Shown here: positions 15,325 to 23,388 of the stretch, piece after piece | Layout of the letters: each line of letters begins with the position of its first letter | How positions within the stretch are numbered: position 1 is the stretch's first letter | Source of the DNA: a virus | IMG/VR virus record: IMGVR_UViG_3300046836_000221 | Coordinates: 1-32,499 of that record | DNA: 32,499 nucleotides | Reading direction: 5' to 3' (one strand) | The notes under the pieces: generated by a model | What the model saw: only the letters and a program-made list of their open reading frames with translations | Database searches by the model: none | What the model was told of the DNA's origin: nothing | Position numbers and translations under genes: made by a program

Positions 15325-15796
15325 CAAGCTGACGTTTGGGTGGGAACGACTCTCGATCCTCCTCAAAGAGCCCAACATCCGCGATCTGCTGACCTCGTAC
15401 TGGCAGGAATTGAGCCCTCTTAAGGGCCATCGCCTCGACATTGATTGGCAACGGCTGCTGCGCCACGAGGCCGAGGGCATCTACCGCATCTGGACGGTGA
15501 GGGTCAACGGCACGCTCGCAGGGTTCGCGGCGTTCTACGTGCAGACGCACATGTATCATAAGGGCGTGCTCGCCGCGGTCGACGGGGGACACTACCTTGC
15601 GCCGGCCTTTCGTGGTAAGGGAATGATCGGGTGGCGCATGTGGCGCTCGGCCAAGGCGGCGCTGATCGAGGAGGGCGTGCAGTTCATCATGGCCCACGAC
15701 AACGCCAAGCGCCCGCTGATGCCGTTCTTCCTTGCCCTTGAGTTCGAGCCCCTGTCAACGATGTGGATCTGGACCGGCGATGCGGATCACGATTGA
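15305..15796 (+). CDS. GNAT-fold acetyltransferase, 163 aa
   Basis: The reading frame opens within the endolysin 3' end. The best start is TTG 15305, overlapping the endolysin stop by 20 nt; no ATG or GTG is suitable before the domain begins. Residues 60-150 show the GNAT core: IYRIWTVRVNGTLAGFAAFYV (beta2-beta3), HYLAPAFRGKGMIGWRMWRSA (motif A, acetyl-CoA pyrophosphate loop R103-G-K-G) and a late FFLALEFEPL (motif B). Similar GNAT proteins are frequent beside phage lysis and virion genes; substrate unknown. The next gene starts inside its 3' end. Confidence 0.75.
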   Translation: MTRPAPDKLTFGWERLSILLKEPNIRDLLTSYWQELSPLKGHRLDIDWQRLLRHEAEGIYRIWTVRVNGTLAGFAAFYVQTHMYHKGVLAAVDGGHYLAPAFRGKGMIGWRMWRSAKAALIEEGVQFIMAHDNAKRPLMPFFLALEFEPLSTMWIWTGDADHD

Positions 15797-16145
15797 GGTC
15801 ATCAAGCACGAGGACCAGAGATATCCTACGGCGGGGGATTGGCTCTGGCCCAACGAGCACAATCTCCTGATCCGCGTCTCGGAGCTTGGCGATTGGCGCA
15901 AGGAGGCAGCGGTCGCGGTGCACGAGCTCGTTGAGGCGATCCTGTGCAAGGCCGATGGCGTGGCCGAGGACGCGGTTGACGCCTTCGACATGTCTCATCT
16001 CGGCCATGCTGAATATGAACCCGGCGATGATCCGGCCGCGCCATATCATCGGCAGCATTGCTTCGCGACGGCGGTTGAGCGGATGCTGATCGCGGCCCTC
16101 GGGGTGGACTGGGCGATCTACGACAAGGCTGTGGAGGCGCTGTGA
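15780..16145 (+). CDS. Conserved phage protein with HELVE motif, 121 aa
   Basis: ATG 15780 overlaps the GNAT gene by 17 nt. It contains AAVAVHELVEAIL (H48-E49-x-x-E52), reminiscent of HExxE/H metal sites, then DAFD (67-70), a conserved-looking GDDPAAPYHRQHCFATAVERML (82-103) and a closing LGVDWAIYDKAVEAL. I recall this arrangement from uncharacterised phage proteins near lysis genes. A metal-dependent peptidase or simply a structural protein are both possible. TGATG coupling links it to the following microgene. Confidence 0.65.
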   Translation: MRITIEVIKHEDQRYPTAGDWLWPNEHNLLIRVSELGDWRKEAAVAVHELVEAILCKADGVAEDAVDAFDMSHLGHAEYEPGDDPAAPYHRQHCFATAVERMLIAALGVDWAIYDKAVEAL

Positions 16146-16315
16146 TGTTTGACGAACTCAGGAAGACCCCGACATTCGAGGAATACGTCGAGATGTGCCG
16201 AGGCGACGTTGAGCCGCCAACTCGTGCGGAATACGACGCCTTTATAAACTCGCCGCCCATCGGCGAGATTGGCGTATGGCGCGGCATGACGTTCATCGAG
16301 AGCAAACGGCGATGA
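16145..16315 (+). CDS. Small phage protein, 56 aa
   Basis: ATG 16145 shares its first base with the preceding TGA, and its own TGA (16313-16315) overlaps the following ATGATG. It encodes a mixed alpha/beta peptide (MFDELRKTPTFEEYVEMCRG...RGMTFIESKRR) with 13 acidic or amidated residues in the first half and a basic tail. It has no TM segment. The tight overlap at both ends makes translation likely. No family recognised. Confidence 0.6.
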   Translation: MFDELRKTPTFEEYVEMCRGDVEPPTRAEYDAFINSPPIGEIGVWRGMTFIESKRR

Positions 16316-17718
16316 TGGGTGGAGCAGCCTCAGGTAGTGGTAGCGGAGCTGGCTCAACCGTCTTCAATCCGGTAGCGCAGCCTGCCGCCAACGCTGCGCT
16401 TGGCAACATCTTCCAGCCGCTCGCCGACCTCTCGGCCAACGCGGGCGCGGGCACGCCGGCGGGCATCAACTACCCGATGGCGCAGAGCGCGGTCTACAAC
16501 GATATCGTCAACAGCCCCTTTGCCAACCAGGCGATCTGGGGCTCGGATCAAGCGGCGCAAAACGCCTTCAACATCGCCGCCCCGCAGGCTTTCGGCGGGG
16601 CACAGGCTCTAGGGGGCGCGGCCCTCGGCGGGCTCCCCTTCGCCGGCCAGGCGCTTTCACAGGGTTTCGATCCGCGTTACGGCGCGGCGATCTCGGGCAT
16701 CGAGAACAATCCCTATTACGGCCAGGCCCTCGGCGGCGCACAGGCGGCGGCGGGGATGGGGGCGCAGGGCGCGAATGCGATCCAGGGCCTCGGCGGACAG
16801 ATCGGCGGTACGGTCGACCCGCTCTTGTCCTCGGGCTTCGATCCTCGGGCGGCGTTGTTCAACCGTACCGAGGGGCGGTTGATGGATCAGACCAACGCGA
16901 TCAACGCGATGTCCGGGGTCGCGGGCACGCCCTACGGCGCGAGCGTGACGGCGAACGCCTTGGGTAATTTCGACATCGACTGGCAGAATCAGCAACTCGC
17001 TCGGCAGGCTCAGGCGACGGGCGCTGCGGGATCGGCGGCGAATACAGCTGGGGGGCTCTATGGCGCCGCTCCCGGTCTCATGGCGTCCAGCGCGGGCCTG
17101 CCGAGCGGGGTCTACACCAGCAACATCGGGCAGATTCTCCAGGCGCTCGACCAGCGCAACAAGGCGGGGGCGCTGGGCGCGGCCGGATTCGGCTCGCTTC
17201 TCGGCTCCGGCGGGCAGGGTCTCGGGCAGGCGAACAATCTCAACCTCTCGGGTGTCGGTGCGCAACAGCAATACGGGGCCGCGCCATACAACACACAGGC
17301 CGGCATCGGGGCGAACGCGCTGTCGGGGCTGACCAACCTGACGAATCTCGGTAACAATCAGTTTGCGTTGCCGCAGCAGTCGATTGGCGACCTGTTGCAG
17401 TATATGGGCTATGGACAAAACGCCTCGGCACTCTCTGGGTCGCTTGGCAACCTTGGCTTCAACCAGACCGCACAGGGTTTAGGGGGCCTTCTGGGCGGAG
17501 CGAACACGCTGTTCGGACAAAACAGCCTCCTCGGCGGCTCTAATGGCATCTTTGGAGCGGGTGGCTTGTTTGGCAGCGGTGCGGGCGCGGGTGCCACCGG
17601 GTTCCTGGGGCCGGCTGTAGATGCCGCTGCCTTTGGTGGCGTCCCGGCTGTCTCGGCTGGTGCTGCTGGATCGACGCTGGCGGACTTCCTTCCTCTCTTG
17701 GGGTTGGGGATTCTCTAG
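16312..17718 (+). CDS. Ejection/internal virion protein, Gly/Ala/Asn-rich, 468 aa
   Basis: The start is ATG 16312 (or 16315), overlapping the preceding stop. Low-complexity Gly/Ala/Gln/Asn-rich throughout. A recognisable core, DPRAALFNRTEGRLMDQTNAINAMSGVAGTPYGA...NFDIDWQNQQLARQ (residues about 180-240), recurs in DNA-ejection or tail-channel proteins of podoviruses, where a small internal protein precedes a muralytic and a long helical one. The hydrophobic Gly-rich C-terminus (FLPLLGLGIL) could insert in membrane. It is the first of three ejection-type genes in a row, matching the P22 gp7/20/16 and T7 gp14/15/16 order principle. Function by analogy. Confidence 0.65.
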   Translation: MMGGAASGSGSGAGSTVFNPVAQPAANAALGNIFQPLADLSANAGAGTPAGINYPMAQSAVYNDIVNSPFANQAIWGSDQAAQNAFNIAAPQAFGGAQALGGAALGGLPFAGQALSQGFDPRYGAAISGIENNPYYGQALGGAQAAAGMGAQGANAIQGLGGQIGGTVDPLLSSGFDPRAALFNRTEGRLMDQTNAINAMSGVAGTPYGASVTANALGNFDIDWQNQQLARQAQATGAAGSAANTAGGLYGAAPGLMASSAGLPSGVYTSNIGQILQALDQRNKAGALGAAGFGSLLGSGGQGLGQANNLNLSGVGAQQQYGAAPYNTQAGIGANALSGLTNLTNLGNNQFALPQQSIGDLLQYMGYGQNASALSGSLGNLGFNQTAQGLGGLLGGANTLFGQNSLLGGSNGIFGAGGLFGSGAGAGATGFLGPAVDAAAFGGVPAVSAGAAGSTLADFLPLLGLGIL

Positions 17719-19881
17719 ATGCCCGGCTTTCCCCTCGCCGCGATTGGTGCTGGCCTCGGGCTGTTCGCGAAGCAGTATCAGGAGCAGCAGGCGGCGGCCG
17801 AGCGCAACAAGATGCTCCAGATGCAGCTGGCGCTGTTCCAGCAGCAGATGCGGGATCGGCAGGGGCAGAATGAGCTTGCCAATTTGGACCTCGGGAATTT
17901 AGCGGGCGGCACTGGTATTCAGCCGACCCCAGGCGGCGCATCGGCGGTGCCACCGATTGGCGGCGGGATGCCGTTTGCCCCGCCTGTTCCGCCGATGAGT
18001 GGCCGTGATCTAGGTGGAGGGTTGCGCGCAGGCGGCGCGCAGGCGAGCGGCGGTAGCGCCGGAGGAGGAAACTGGGAAGTCAGGAACAATAATTTTGCGG
18101 GGATGCGTCGACCCGGTGTTCCCGCTGCCGGTGGTCCGATGACCAATCCGAGCGGCTGGCAGTCGTTCGATACGCCAGAGGCGGGTATCCAGGGGATCGC
18201 TAACCAGCTTGATCGCTATGCGAGCGGGGCGACGACCGGATCGCCGCTCACGACTATCAGGCAGATTGTCTCGACATGGGCACCGCCGAGCGAGAATCCG
18301 ACAGCACAATTGATCGCTCGCGCATCTCAGGTGGTGGGAGTTTCACCCGATCAGCCGCTCGATCTCAGCAATCCCGCCGTGAAGGGCAAGCTGGTTGAGG
18401 CGATGATTCGGGGGGAACAGGGTGGCAATCTGCCGATAGATCAATCCGTAATCACCCGCGCTCTCTCGGGCGGCGGAGGGCCGGCGGCTGGTGCGCCCGC
18501 AAGCGGGCAGCAGATGGCGCAGGCCGGGCCGCAGACTGCGACCGATGCGGGGCCGCAGGACGATCTTCAGGCGCAGATCGCCAGGATCCCGCTGCCATCT
18601 CCGCCGGACCTCCACCTCGATGAGGTCAGGCGGCGGATCAACGCGACAGGTGCTCGTTGGGAAGACAAGGAGCGGATGCTTCAGAACTACATCGCACAGC
18701 ATGGACCGCAAGCAAAGGCGGCATACGATCAGGCGATGGAGCAATACAAGACGCAGGTCGGCGTCGTGACTGAGCAGTTTCAACACGCTCGGAATAGGCG
18801 GGAGAAGCTGAGCGACGAGGAGAGAGCGCCTGGGCCTCTCATTCAGCGTGGGGATCAGACCTATGTTGTCAATCCTCGGAAGCGAACGGCAACTCCTGTT
18901 ATAGACGAAATCACGGGGCAACCGTTGACCGATGCGCAGCGGCTTGGTGGAGGCGGATCGGGAAGCGCGTCGGCTGGTCGCGAGAAGGATATTGTGACCG
19001 AGATCAAACGCCTCGACGACGAATATGCCGAGGCAAATCCGAATGCGACCAAGGCCGAGCGTGACTCAGCGCACTTCGCGAACCGCAAGCGCGCCGAGAA
19101 AGAGTTGACGGCGGCCAAGACCTCCGAGACCCGCTCGACGCTCGCTAACATCGCCATGCGGAAGCTGCGGGACGAGCATCCCGAATGGGATGGCAAGGAT
19201 CTGTTGCGTGAGTCCAGCAAGATCATCGCCCAGCAAACGACCGACCGAAACTTTGCTGGCGGCACGGGCGCGACACAGATGCGCTCGCTCAACACGGTCG
19301 CGGATCATTTGAAGCTGATGCAGGAGTATTCCAAGGCGTTGCGCGATGGTTCTATGCCCTTCACCGATATCCCGAGGCTCAACCAAATCATCCAGTTTCT
19401 CGCCAAAGAGCGGGGAATGCCGGAGGTAACGAATTTCAACGTGGCGCGCGACATTATGGCCGACGAGGTGGTGAGACTGTTGACCTCGACGGGTGGCACC
19501 GAGGCGGATCGTGCGGGGATGCAATCACGGCTGGCTGCGGCGATGTCTGAGTATCAGCAGACCGGCGCACTCACGGCGTTCGAGAAGTTCACGGCGGGAC
19601 GGTTCAAGGGTCTTGAGCAAGGGTATGCACGGAATGATCCTGATCGGATCAAGGACTTCCGCGATAACATGATGACTCCGGAGGCGCGGGCGATCTTCAC
19701 GAAGGGAGAGGGAGCGGGAGCCGTTGAGACGGCAGGGCCGCCTCCCGAGGCAGTGCAGATGCTACGAAACGACAAGTCCCCGGATGCACAAAAGAATTTC
19801 GATGCGATTTTCGGTGTCGGGGCAGCAGCAAAGGCGTTGGGCGGGGGCGCCGTCCCGGCCGCCACGCCGGGCGCGCTGTAA
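17719..19881 (+). CDS. Internal virion protein with PRD1 P5-like muralytic domain, 720 aa
   Basis: The N-terminal helix (residues 10-55, Gln/Met-rich) and a Gly/Pro linker precede a domain at about 118-240 with NNNFAGMR...SFDTPEAGIQGIANQLDRY...TTIRQIVSTWAPPSENPTAQLI...VSPDQPLDL. This is the pattern of the structural protein P5/virion-associated lysozyme-like domain found in phages, usually written NNNPGNIR. Here Pro is Phe, and the adjacent Asn is replaced as well. The rest (260-720) is mostly helical with charged regions, as in long ejection proteins. Inferred role: local peptidoglycan opening and channel formation during DNA entry. It starts at the base after the upstream stop. Confidence 0.7.
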   Translation: MPGFPLAAIGAGLGLFAKQYQEQQAAAERNKMLQMQLALFQQQMRDRQGQNELANLDLGNLAGGTGIQPTPGGASAVPPIGGGMPFAPPVPPMSGRDLGGGLRAGGAQASGGSAGGGNWEVRNNNFAGMRRPGVPAAGGPMTNPSGWQSFDTPEAGIQGIANQLDRYASGATTGSPLTTIRQIVSTWAPPSENPTAQLIARASQVVGVSPDQPLDLSNPAVKGKLVEAMIRGEQGGNLPIDQSVITRALSGGGGPAAGAPASGQQMAQAGPQTATDAGPQDDLQAQIARIPLPSPPDLHLDEVRRRINATGARWEDKERMLQNYIAQHGPQAKAAYDQAMEQYKTQVGVVTEQFQHARNRREKLSDEERAPGPLIQRGDQTYVVNPRKRTATPVIDEITGQPLTDAQRLGGGGSGSASAGREKDIVTEIKRLDDEYAEANPNATKAERDSAHFANRKRAEKELTAAKTSETRSTLANIAMRKLRDEHPEWDGKDLLRESSKIIAQQTTDRNFAGGTGATQMRSLNTVADHLKLMQEYSKALRDGSMPFTDIPRLNQIIQFLAKERGMPEVTNFNVARDIMADEVVRLLTSTGGTEADRAGMQSRLAAAMSEYQQTGALTAFEKFTAGRFKGLEQGYARNDPDRIKDFRDNMMTPEARAIFTKGEGAGAVETAGPPPEAVQMLRNDKSPDAQKNFDAIFGVGAAAKALGGGAVPAATPGAL

Positions 19882-21594
19882 ATGTCCGATCTTCCGGTCG
19901 AGAACCCATACGCGAAGTTCAAGCCCGCGCAAGCGTCTCCGCAATCAGGTAATCCCTATGCGAAGTTCGCTCCCGCCACATCATCGGAAGCGGCGGCACC
20001 CGCGCCAGTCGCGCAGCCTTCGCTCATCGAATCCATGTGGAACACCGTGAAGGGTGTGGTCGGCGCTCCCGCTCGGTTCGGGCAGGGCGTGGCCGAGGGT
20101 GCGGTCGGTATGGGCATCCCCGAGGGTCCCGCGTCGCAGCTTGAGGGCGGCCCCGCGCGTTTCGCTGGGCGGGCGATCGGCACCGGGGGCAAGAGCCTCA
20201 TCGAAAGCATGTGGGATACCGTGAAGGCCCCCGGCCAGATGTGGAGGGGCGAGATGCAGCCGGGGCCGCAGGCCGAGCAGGCGGCGCGTGGCATCGCGAT
20301 GGGAGCCGCCGGCATGGGCGGTTTTGCGCCGGGCCGGGCGCTACCGGGTCTGGCCGAGAGGCCGCCGCGGCTCACACTCGGCGGACAGCCTCCAGCCGCT
20401 CCTGTGGGGCCAGTAGGCGGCAACACGCGGCTGGCGACCGTACAGATGCCCTCGGGGCCGCCGCGCACGGTGCAGTCGCCGCCGCTGACACCGGAGCAGA
20501 TGCCGCCGGGAACGTCCGCTGCGCCCGTGGAGGCTGCGCCGGTCAGGCCGCCGCCGCCGTCAACTCCCGAGCGTGACGCGGCAACGGTTAACCTCTATCG
20601 GCAGGCTGTGCTTCCTCGTATGGGGCGCCGGAGCAGAGATACTCAGGTTAAGGGATATGAGGGTACGGTTACGACCGGCGTTGATGAGATCATCGGCAAT
20701 CAGCCAAACCTGCGCTTGACCGCTCCGAATGGGACGCCGCTCCCGCCTGGGAGCACGGTGCCGCAGACCATGAAGCAGTTTAGCGAGGGTATTGACCAAA
20801 GCAAGACGACGCTGTTTGAACAATGGAACCCGATGACCCAGAAGGCGGGCGAGGCTGGCCTGCGGATCGACCTCGCTCCGGTTGTCAGCGAGTTGCGTTC
20901 GCTCGCGGGCAAGCCCGAGGTCGCCCTGGTCAATCCAGGTGTTGTGTCGCAACTGGAGAAATTCGCCGATCTCTATGAGGGACAGGGGCTTGTTTCTCCT
21001 CTCGAAGCGCAAAAAATGGTTCAGGGCATCAATCTACGGCTCAAGGCCTTCTACGAGAAAGGCGAGGCTGCATCAGGGGCGCCTGCCGAGGTTCTTGAGC
21101 CGGTTGCAAGGATGCTTCGCAAGCAGCTTGACGAGGGGATCGAGGGCGCGGTCGGGTCTGGATGGCAGGAGTTGCGCGACAAGTATGGGGCACTGAGCTC
21201 GATCGAGAAAGACGTGACAAAGGCCGTCGAGCGGCTGGCGAACAGGCCCAGCGGCACGCTTGGCAAGATCGGCAATTTCCTCAGTTCCCGAGAGTTCGCG
21301 CATTCCCTGCTCACGCTGAATCCCGCCGGCATGGCTCGCGCTATGGGGACGAAGGGCGCGGTGGAGCTTCATAAGCTGCTAAACGATCCGAACCGGATGA
21401 TCGAGCAGATGTTCAAGCAGCGCATGAGGCCGCCACGGCCACGGGGCGCGGCTCCGGCAATGCTGAACCCGGCATCAAGGGGATTGCAGGGGGCGATGAG
21501 TTACGGGGTCGCCCAGCCGCCACAATCCGGCGGCTTCCCGCAGCCGAAGCGCGATCCGGACCAGCCGCTCCAGCGTAGCGTGGGCCAGTTCTAG
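19882..21594 (+). CDS. Ejection/internal virion protein with duplicated N-terminal motifs, 570 aa
   Basis: Third member of the ejection-protein series, starting directly after the previous stop. NPYAKF occurs twice (residues 8-13 and 24-29) and SLIESMW(N/D)TVK twice (about 47-57 and 105-115), encoded by similar DNA. A Pro-rich linker (about 150-230) precedes a long helical domain (235-500) with FEQWNPMTQKAGEAGLRIDLAPVV. The tail is Pro/Arg-rich. DPYA/NPYA-type N-terminal peptides are common in phage ejection proteins and could be packaging or localisation tags. No enzyme motif is seen. The stop overlaps the following GTG (TAGTG). Confidence 0.65.
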   Translation: MSDLPVENPYAKFKPAQASPQSGNPYAKFAPATSSEAAAPAPVAQPSLIESMWNTVKGVVGAPARFGQGVAEGAVGMGIPEGPASQLEGGPARFAGRAIGTGGKSLIESMWDTVKAPGQMWRGEMQPGPQAEQAARGIAMGAAGMGGFAPGRALPGLAERPPRLTLGGQPPAAPVGPVGGNTRLATVQMPSGPPRTVQSPPLTPEQMPPGTSAAPVEAAPVRPPPPSTPERDAATVNLYRQAVLPRMGRRSRDTQVKGYEGTVTTGVDEIIGNQPNLRLTAPNGTPLPPGSTVPQTMKQFSEGIDQSKTTLFEQWNPMTQKAGEAGLRIDLAPVVSELRSLAGKPEVALVNPGVVSQLEKFADLYEGQGLVSPLEAQKMVQGINLRLKAFYEKGEAASGAPAEVLEPVARMLRKQLDEGIEGAVGSGWQELRDKYGALSSIEKDVTKAVERLANRPSGTLGKIGNFLSSREFAHSLLTLNPAGMARAMGTKGAVELHKLLNDPNRMIEQMFKQRMRPPRPRGAAPAMLNPASRGLQGAMSYGVAQPPQSGGFPQPKRDPDQPLQRSVGQF

Positions 21595-22883
21595 TGCGCG
21601 TATTGCTGATCGAGGACACGGCGGACGGCCTCCTCGACCTCGCCATGATCGCCCAGCGCAACGGGCATGAATGCAGGTACGCGCTCAGAGCATATGACCC
21701 CGTGAAGTCTCCGGTCGGGCGCGGCCTGGTGCAGCGCGTCGACAACTGGCAGGGCTCGGCCAGGTGGGCGGACCTGATCGTCGTCGGCGGCAACGGCAAA
21801 TGGATGCGCGAGCTCGACGCCTTACGCGCGCAGGGGGTGCCGATCATCGGCGGCTGCGCCGAGGCCGCGGCGTGGGAACTCGACCGCATCGTCGGCATGG
21901 CGGCCTTTAAGCGCGCCGGCATCCCTGTCCCGCCGTTTCGCCAGTGCGGCACGCTCAAAGAGGCGATGGAGTATGTCGAGAAGCGCGACGAAGGGTGCGC
22001 GGTCAAACCTTGCGGTGACATCGCAGACAAGGCCACCAGCGTCGTCGGCAAGGACGCGCGCACGATCCTCTGGCGCCTCGACCGCTGGCGCCGGGAGGGC
22101 AAGAGCTTCCCTGGCGGCCTCATGGTGCAGGACAAGATCGACGGGGTGGAGTTCGCCTGCGGGGCATGGATCGGACCCGACGGGTTCGCTCCGGGTTGGG
22201 AGGAGAACTGGGAAGAGAAGGCGCTGTTCGCCGGGAACCTCGGGCCGGCCACGGGCGAGCAGGGCACGACGATGCGGTTGGTCAAGGAATCGAAGCTCGC
22301 CAAGCAGGTGCTGGCCCCGTTCGAGGATCGCCTGGTGAGCATGGGTTACGTCGGCAATGTGGACGTGAACTGCATCGTCGACGAAGACGGCACGCCTTGG
22401 CCGCTTGAGTTCACGATGCGCCTCGGGTGGCCCGCGTTCAACATCGAGCCGGCGCTGCACTCGGGCGACATTGTGGAGTTCCTGGCCGGGCTCGCTGAGG
22501 GGAAACCGCCCAACACGCGGCGGATGAATGAGGTTGCGGTCGGGGTGGTGATCTCGCTGCCACCGTACCCGCACAGCCATGCGAAGACTGAGGAGGTCGT
22601 CGGGGTGCCGATCTGGGGCATGGTGCCGAGCATCGAGGACCGGGTGCATCTCGTTGCGGCGCAGATGGAAAAGGGCGAGCTCGCGACCGCCGGCGATTAC
22701 GTCTGCGTGGCGACGGGCGTTGGCGACACGGTGCAGGCGGCCCGCAATGCCGTCTACCGCACGGCGCAGCGGCTACAGTTCCCGATCAAGCCCCAAATGC
22801 GCATTGATATAGGCCAGCGGCTCAACCGCGATCTGGACCGGCTACAGGCCCACGGCCTAGCCAAAGGCATGACCTATGCTTGA
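21594..22883 (+). CDS. PurD-like ATP-grasp enzyme, 429 aa
   Basis: GTG start overlapping the preceding TAG. The order of blocks follows phosphoribosylamine-glycine ligase: an N-domain ending VPIIGGCAEAAAWELDRIVGMAAFKRAGIPVPPF (82-115), an ATP-grasp core with Lys138 (AVKPCGD), MVQDKIDGVEFACGAW (177-192), FAGNLGPATGEQGTT (212-226) and the metal-binding LEFTMRLGWPAF (271-282). The C-domain has VAVGVVISLPPYP and a late GDTVQAARNAVY-like segment. In PurD the metal motif reads EFN-R-GDPE; here Asn is Thr, and the Asp-Pro is not kept, so the substrate probably differs. It may serve nucleotide or DNA-base modification; no pathway partner is nearby. Confidence 0.75.
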   Translation: MRVLLIEDTADGLLDLAMIAQRNGHECRYALRAYDPVKSPVGRGLVQRVDNWQGSARWADLIVVGGNGKWMRELDALRAQGVPIIGGCAEAAAWELDRIVGMAAFKRAGIPVPPFRQCGTLKEAMEYVEKRDEGCAVKPCGDIADKATSVVGKDARTILWRLDRWRREGKSFPGGLMVQDKIDGVEFACGAWIGPDGFAPGWEENWEEKALFAGNLGPATGEQGTTMRLVKESKLAKQVLAPFEDRLVSMGYVGNVDVNCIVDEDGTPWPLEFTMRLGWPAFNIEPALHSGDIVEFLAGLAEGKPPNTRRMNEVAVGVVISLPPYPHSHAKTEEVVGVPIWGMVPSIEDRVHLVAAQMEKGELATAGDYVCVATGVGDTVQAARNAVYRTAQRLQFPIKPQMRIDIGQRLNRDLDRLQAHGLAKGMTYA

Positions 22884-23143
22884 TCCTTCAAGCGCTCCTT
22901 GATACGCGACACGGTAGGCGCAGCAATCGGGAACTCCCGCGCAATCCAATCTGCGGGGTAATAGGCGTGCTCTCCATCGAGAATGGCTTGGGTGCCATCA
23001 TACCCCGCGCAAAGGAGCATCTCCATTTCACCTACACCAGCTATCGCGGGCGGAAGATAGATCGTGCCATCCGAGTCGCGCGCAGCCCGACGCATCCATG
23101 CTGGAACGCGGTGGCCTCCTGATGAAACCTCAAACCATTCCAT
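22874..23143 (-). CDS. Small phage protein, 89 aa
   Basis: ATG at 23143 (MEWFEVSSGGHRVPAWMRRAARDSDG...) is preferred over a longer in-frame extension to 23263 that would overlap the exported microprotein gene. Residues 50-89 form a coherent module (YYPADWIAREFPIAAPTVSRIKERLKDQA) whose final helix-turn-helix-like pattern (PTVSRIKERL) may hint at nucleic-acid binding. The 3' end overlaps, tail to tail, the last 10 nt of the ATP-grasp gene, so this is the convergence point of late and leftward transcription. It lies downstream of a putative terminator. Confidence 0.6.
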   Translation of the reverse strand: MEWFEVSSGGHRVPAWMRRAARDSDGTIYLPPAIAGVGEMEMLLCAGYDGTQAILDGEHAYYPADWIAREFPIAAPTVSRIKERLKDQA

Positions 23144-23156
23144 GTCCCGCGTCTCC

Positions 23157-23321
23157 CTAGTTGCAGATCGTCTGGTTGCCGTAGGTCGTGCAGATAACAC
23201 TCGACCCTCCGGCGCTGGTGCAGAATGTCTGATTGCCGTAGGTCGTACACATGGTCTGCGCACGGGCCGGGGCGAGAGCGGCGGCGAGCAGCAACAGGGC
23301 CGCGAAAACGAGCTTCGTCAT
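23157..23321 (-). CDS. Exported Cys-repeat microprotein, 54 aa
   Basis: Below usual size cut-offs. ATG 23321 follows GGAGG by 8 nt. Residues 1-22 form a clear signal peptide (MTKLVFAALLLLAAALAPARA, AxA cleavage). The mature 33 residues are two copies of a CTTYGNQT unit, MCTTYGNQTFC and ICTTYGNQTIC, joined by TSAGGSSV. The repeats are also near-identical at DNA level (about 23174-23195 and 23230-23251). Four Cys in two C-x(8)-C pairs suggest disulfides in the periplasm. Related short Cys/Tyr/Asn repeats occur in alphaproteobacterial small exported proteins. Function unknown. Confidence 0.65.
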   Translation of the reverse strand: MTKLVFAALLLLAAALAPARAQTMCTTYGNQTFCTSAGGSSVICTTYGNQTICN

Positions 23322-23347
23322 TGACCTATCCTCCAGTGTGATGTAGC

Positions 23348-23388
23348 AGAAAAGGCGAGAGCCCGGAGGCGTGAACCTCCGAGCCCTC
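23348..23388 (-). terminator. Intrinsic terminator of the leftward operon
   Basis: Read on the - strand: a 13-bp stem (GAGGGCTCGGAGG with CCTCCGGGCTCTC, two G-U pairs, no mismatches), loop of 6 nt, followed by CCTTTTCT. + strand arms are 23357-23369 and 23376-23388, with the T-run complement at 23348-23355. The stem is strong, but the U-tract is short (4 U). It would stop transcripts from the 28.9-23.5 kb operon; the exported microprotein starts 27 nt beyond it and would need readthrough or its own promoter. Confidence 0.6.

Noticed and set aside
23157-23340. CRISPR-like repeats (GCCGTAGGTCGT twice)
   Set aside because: Only two copies, inside a protein-coding duplication (CTTYGNQT); no array.
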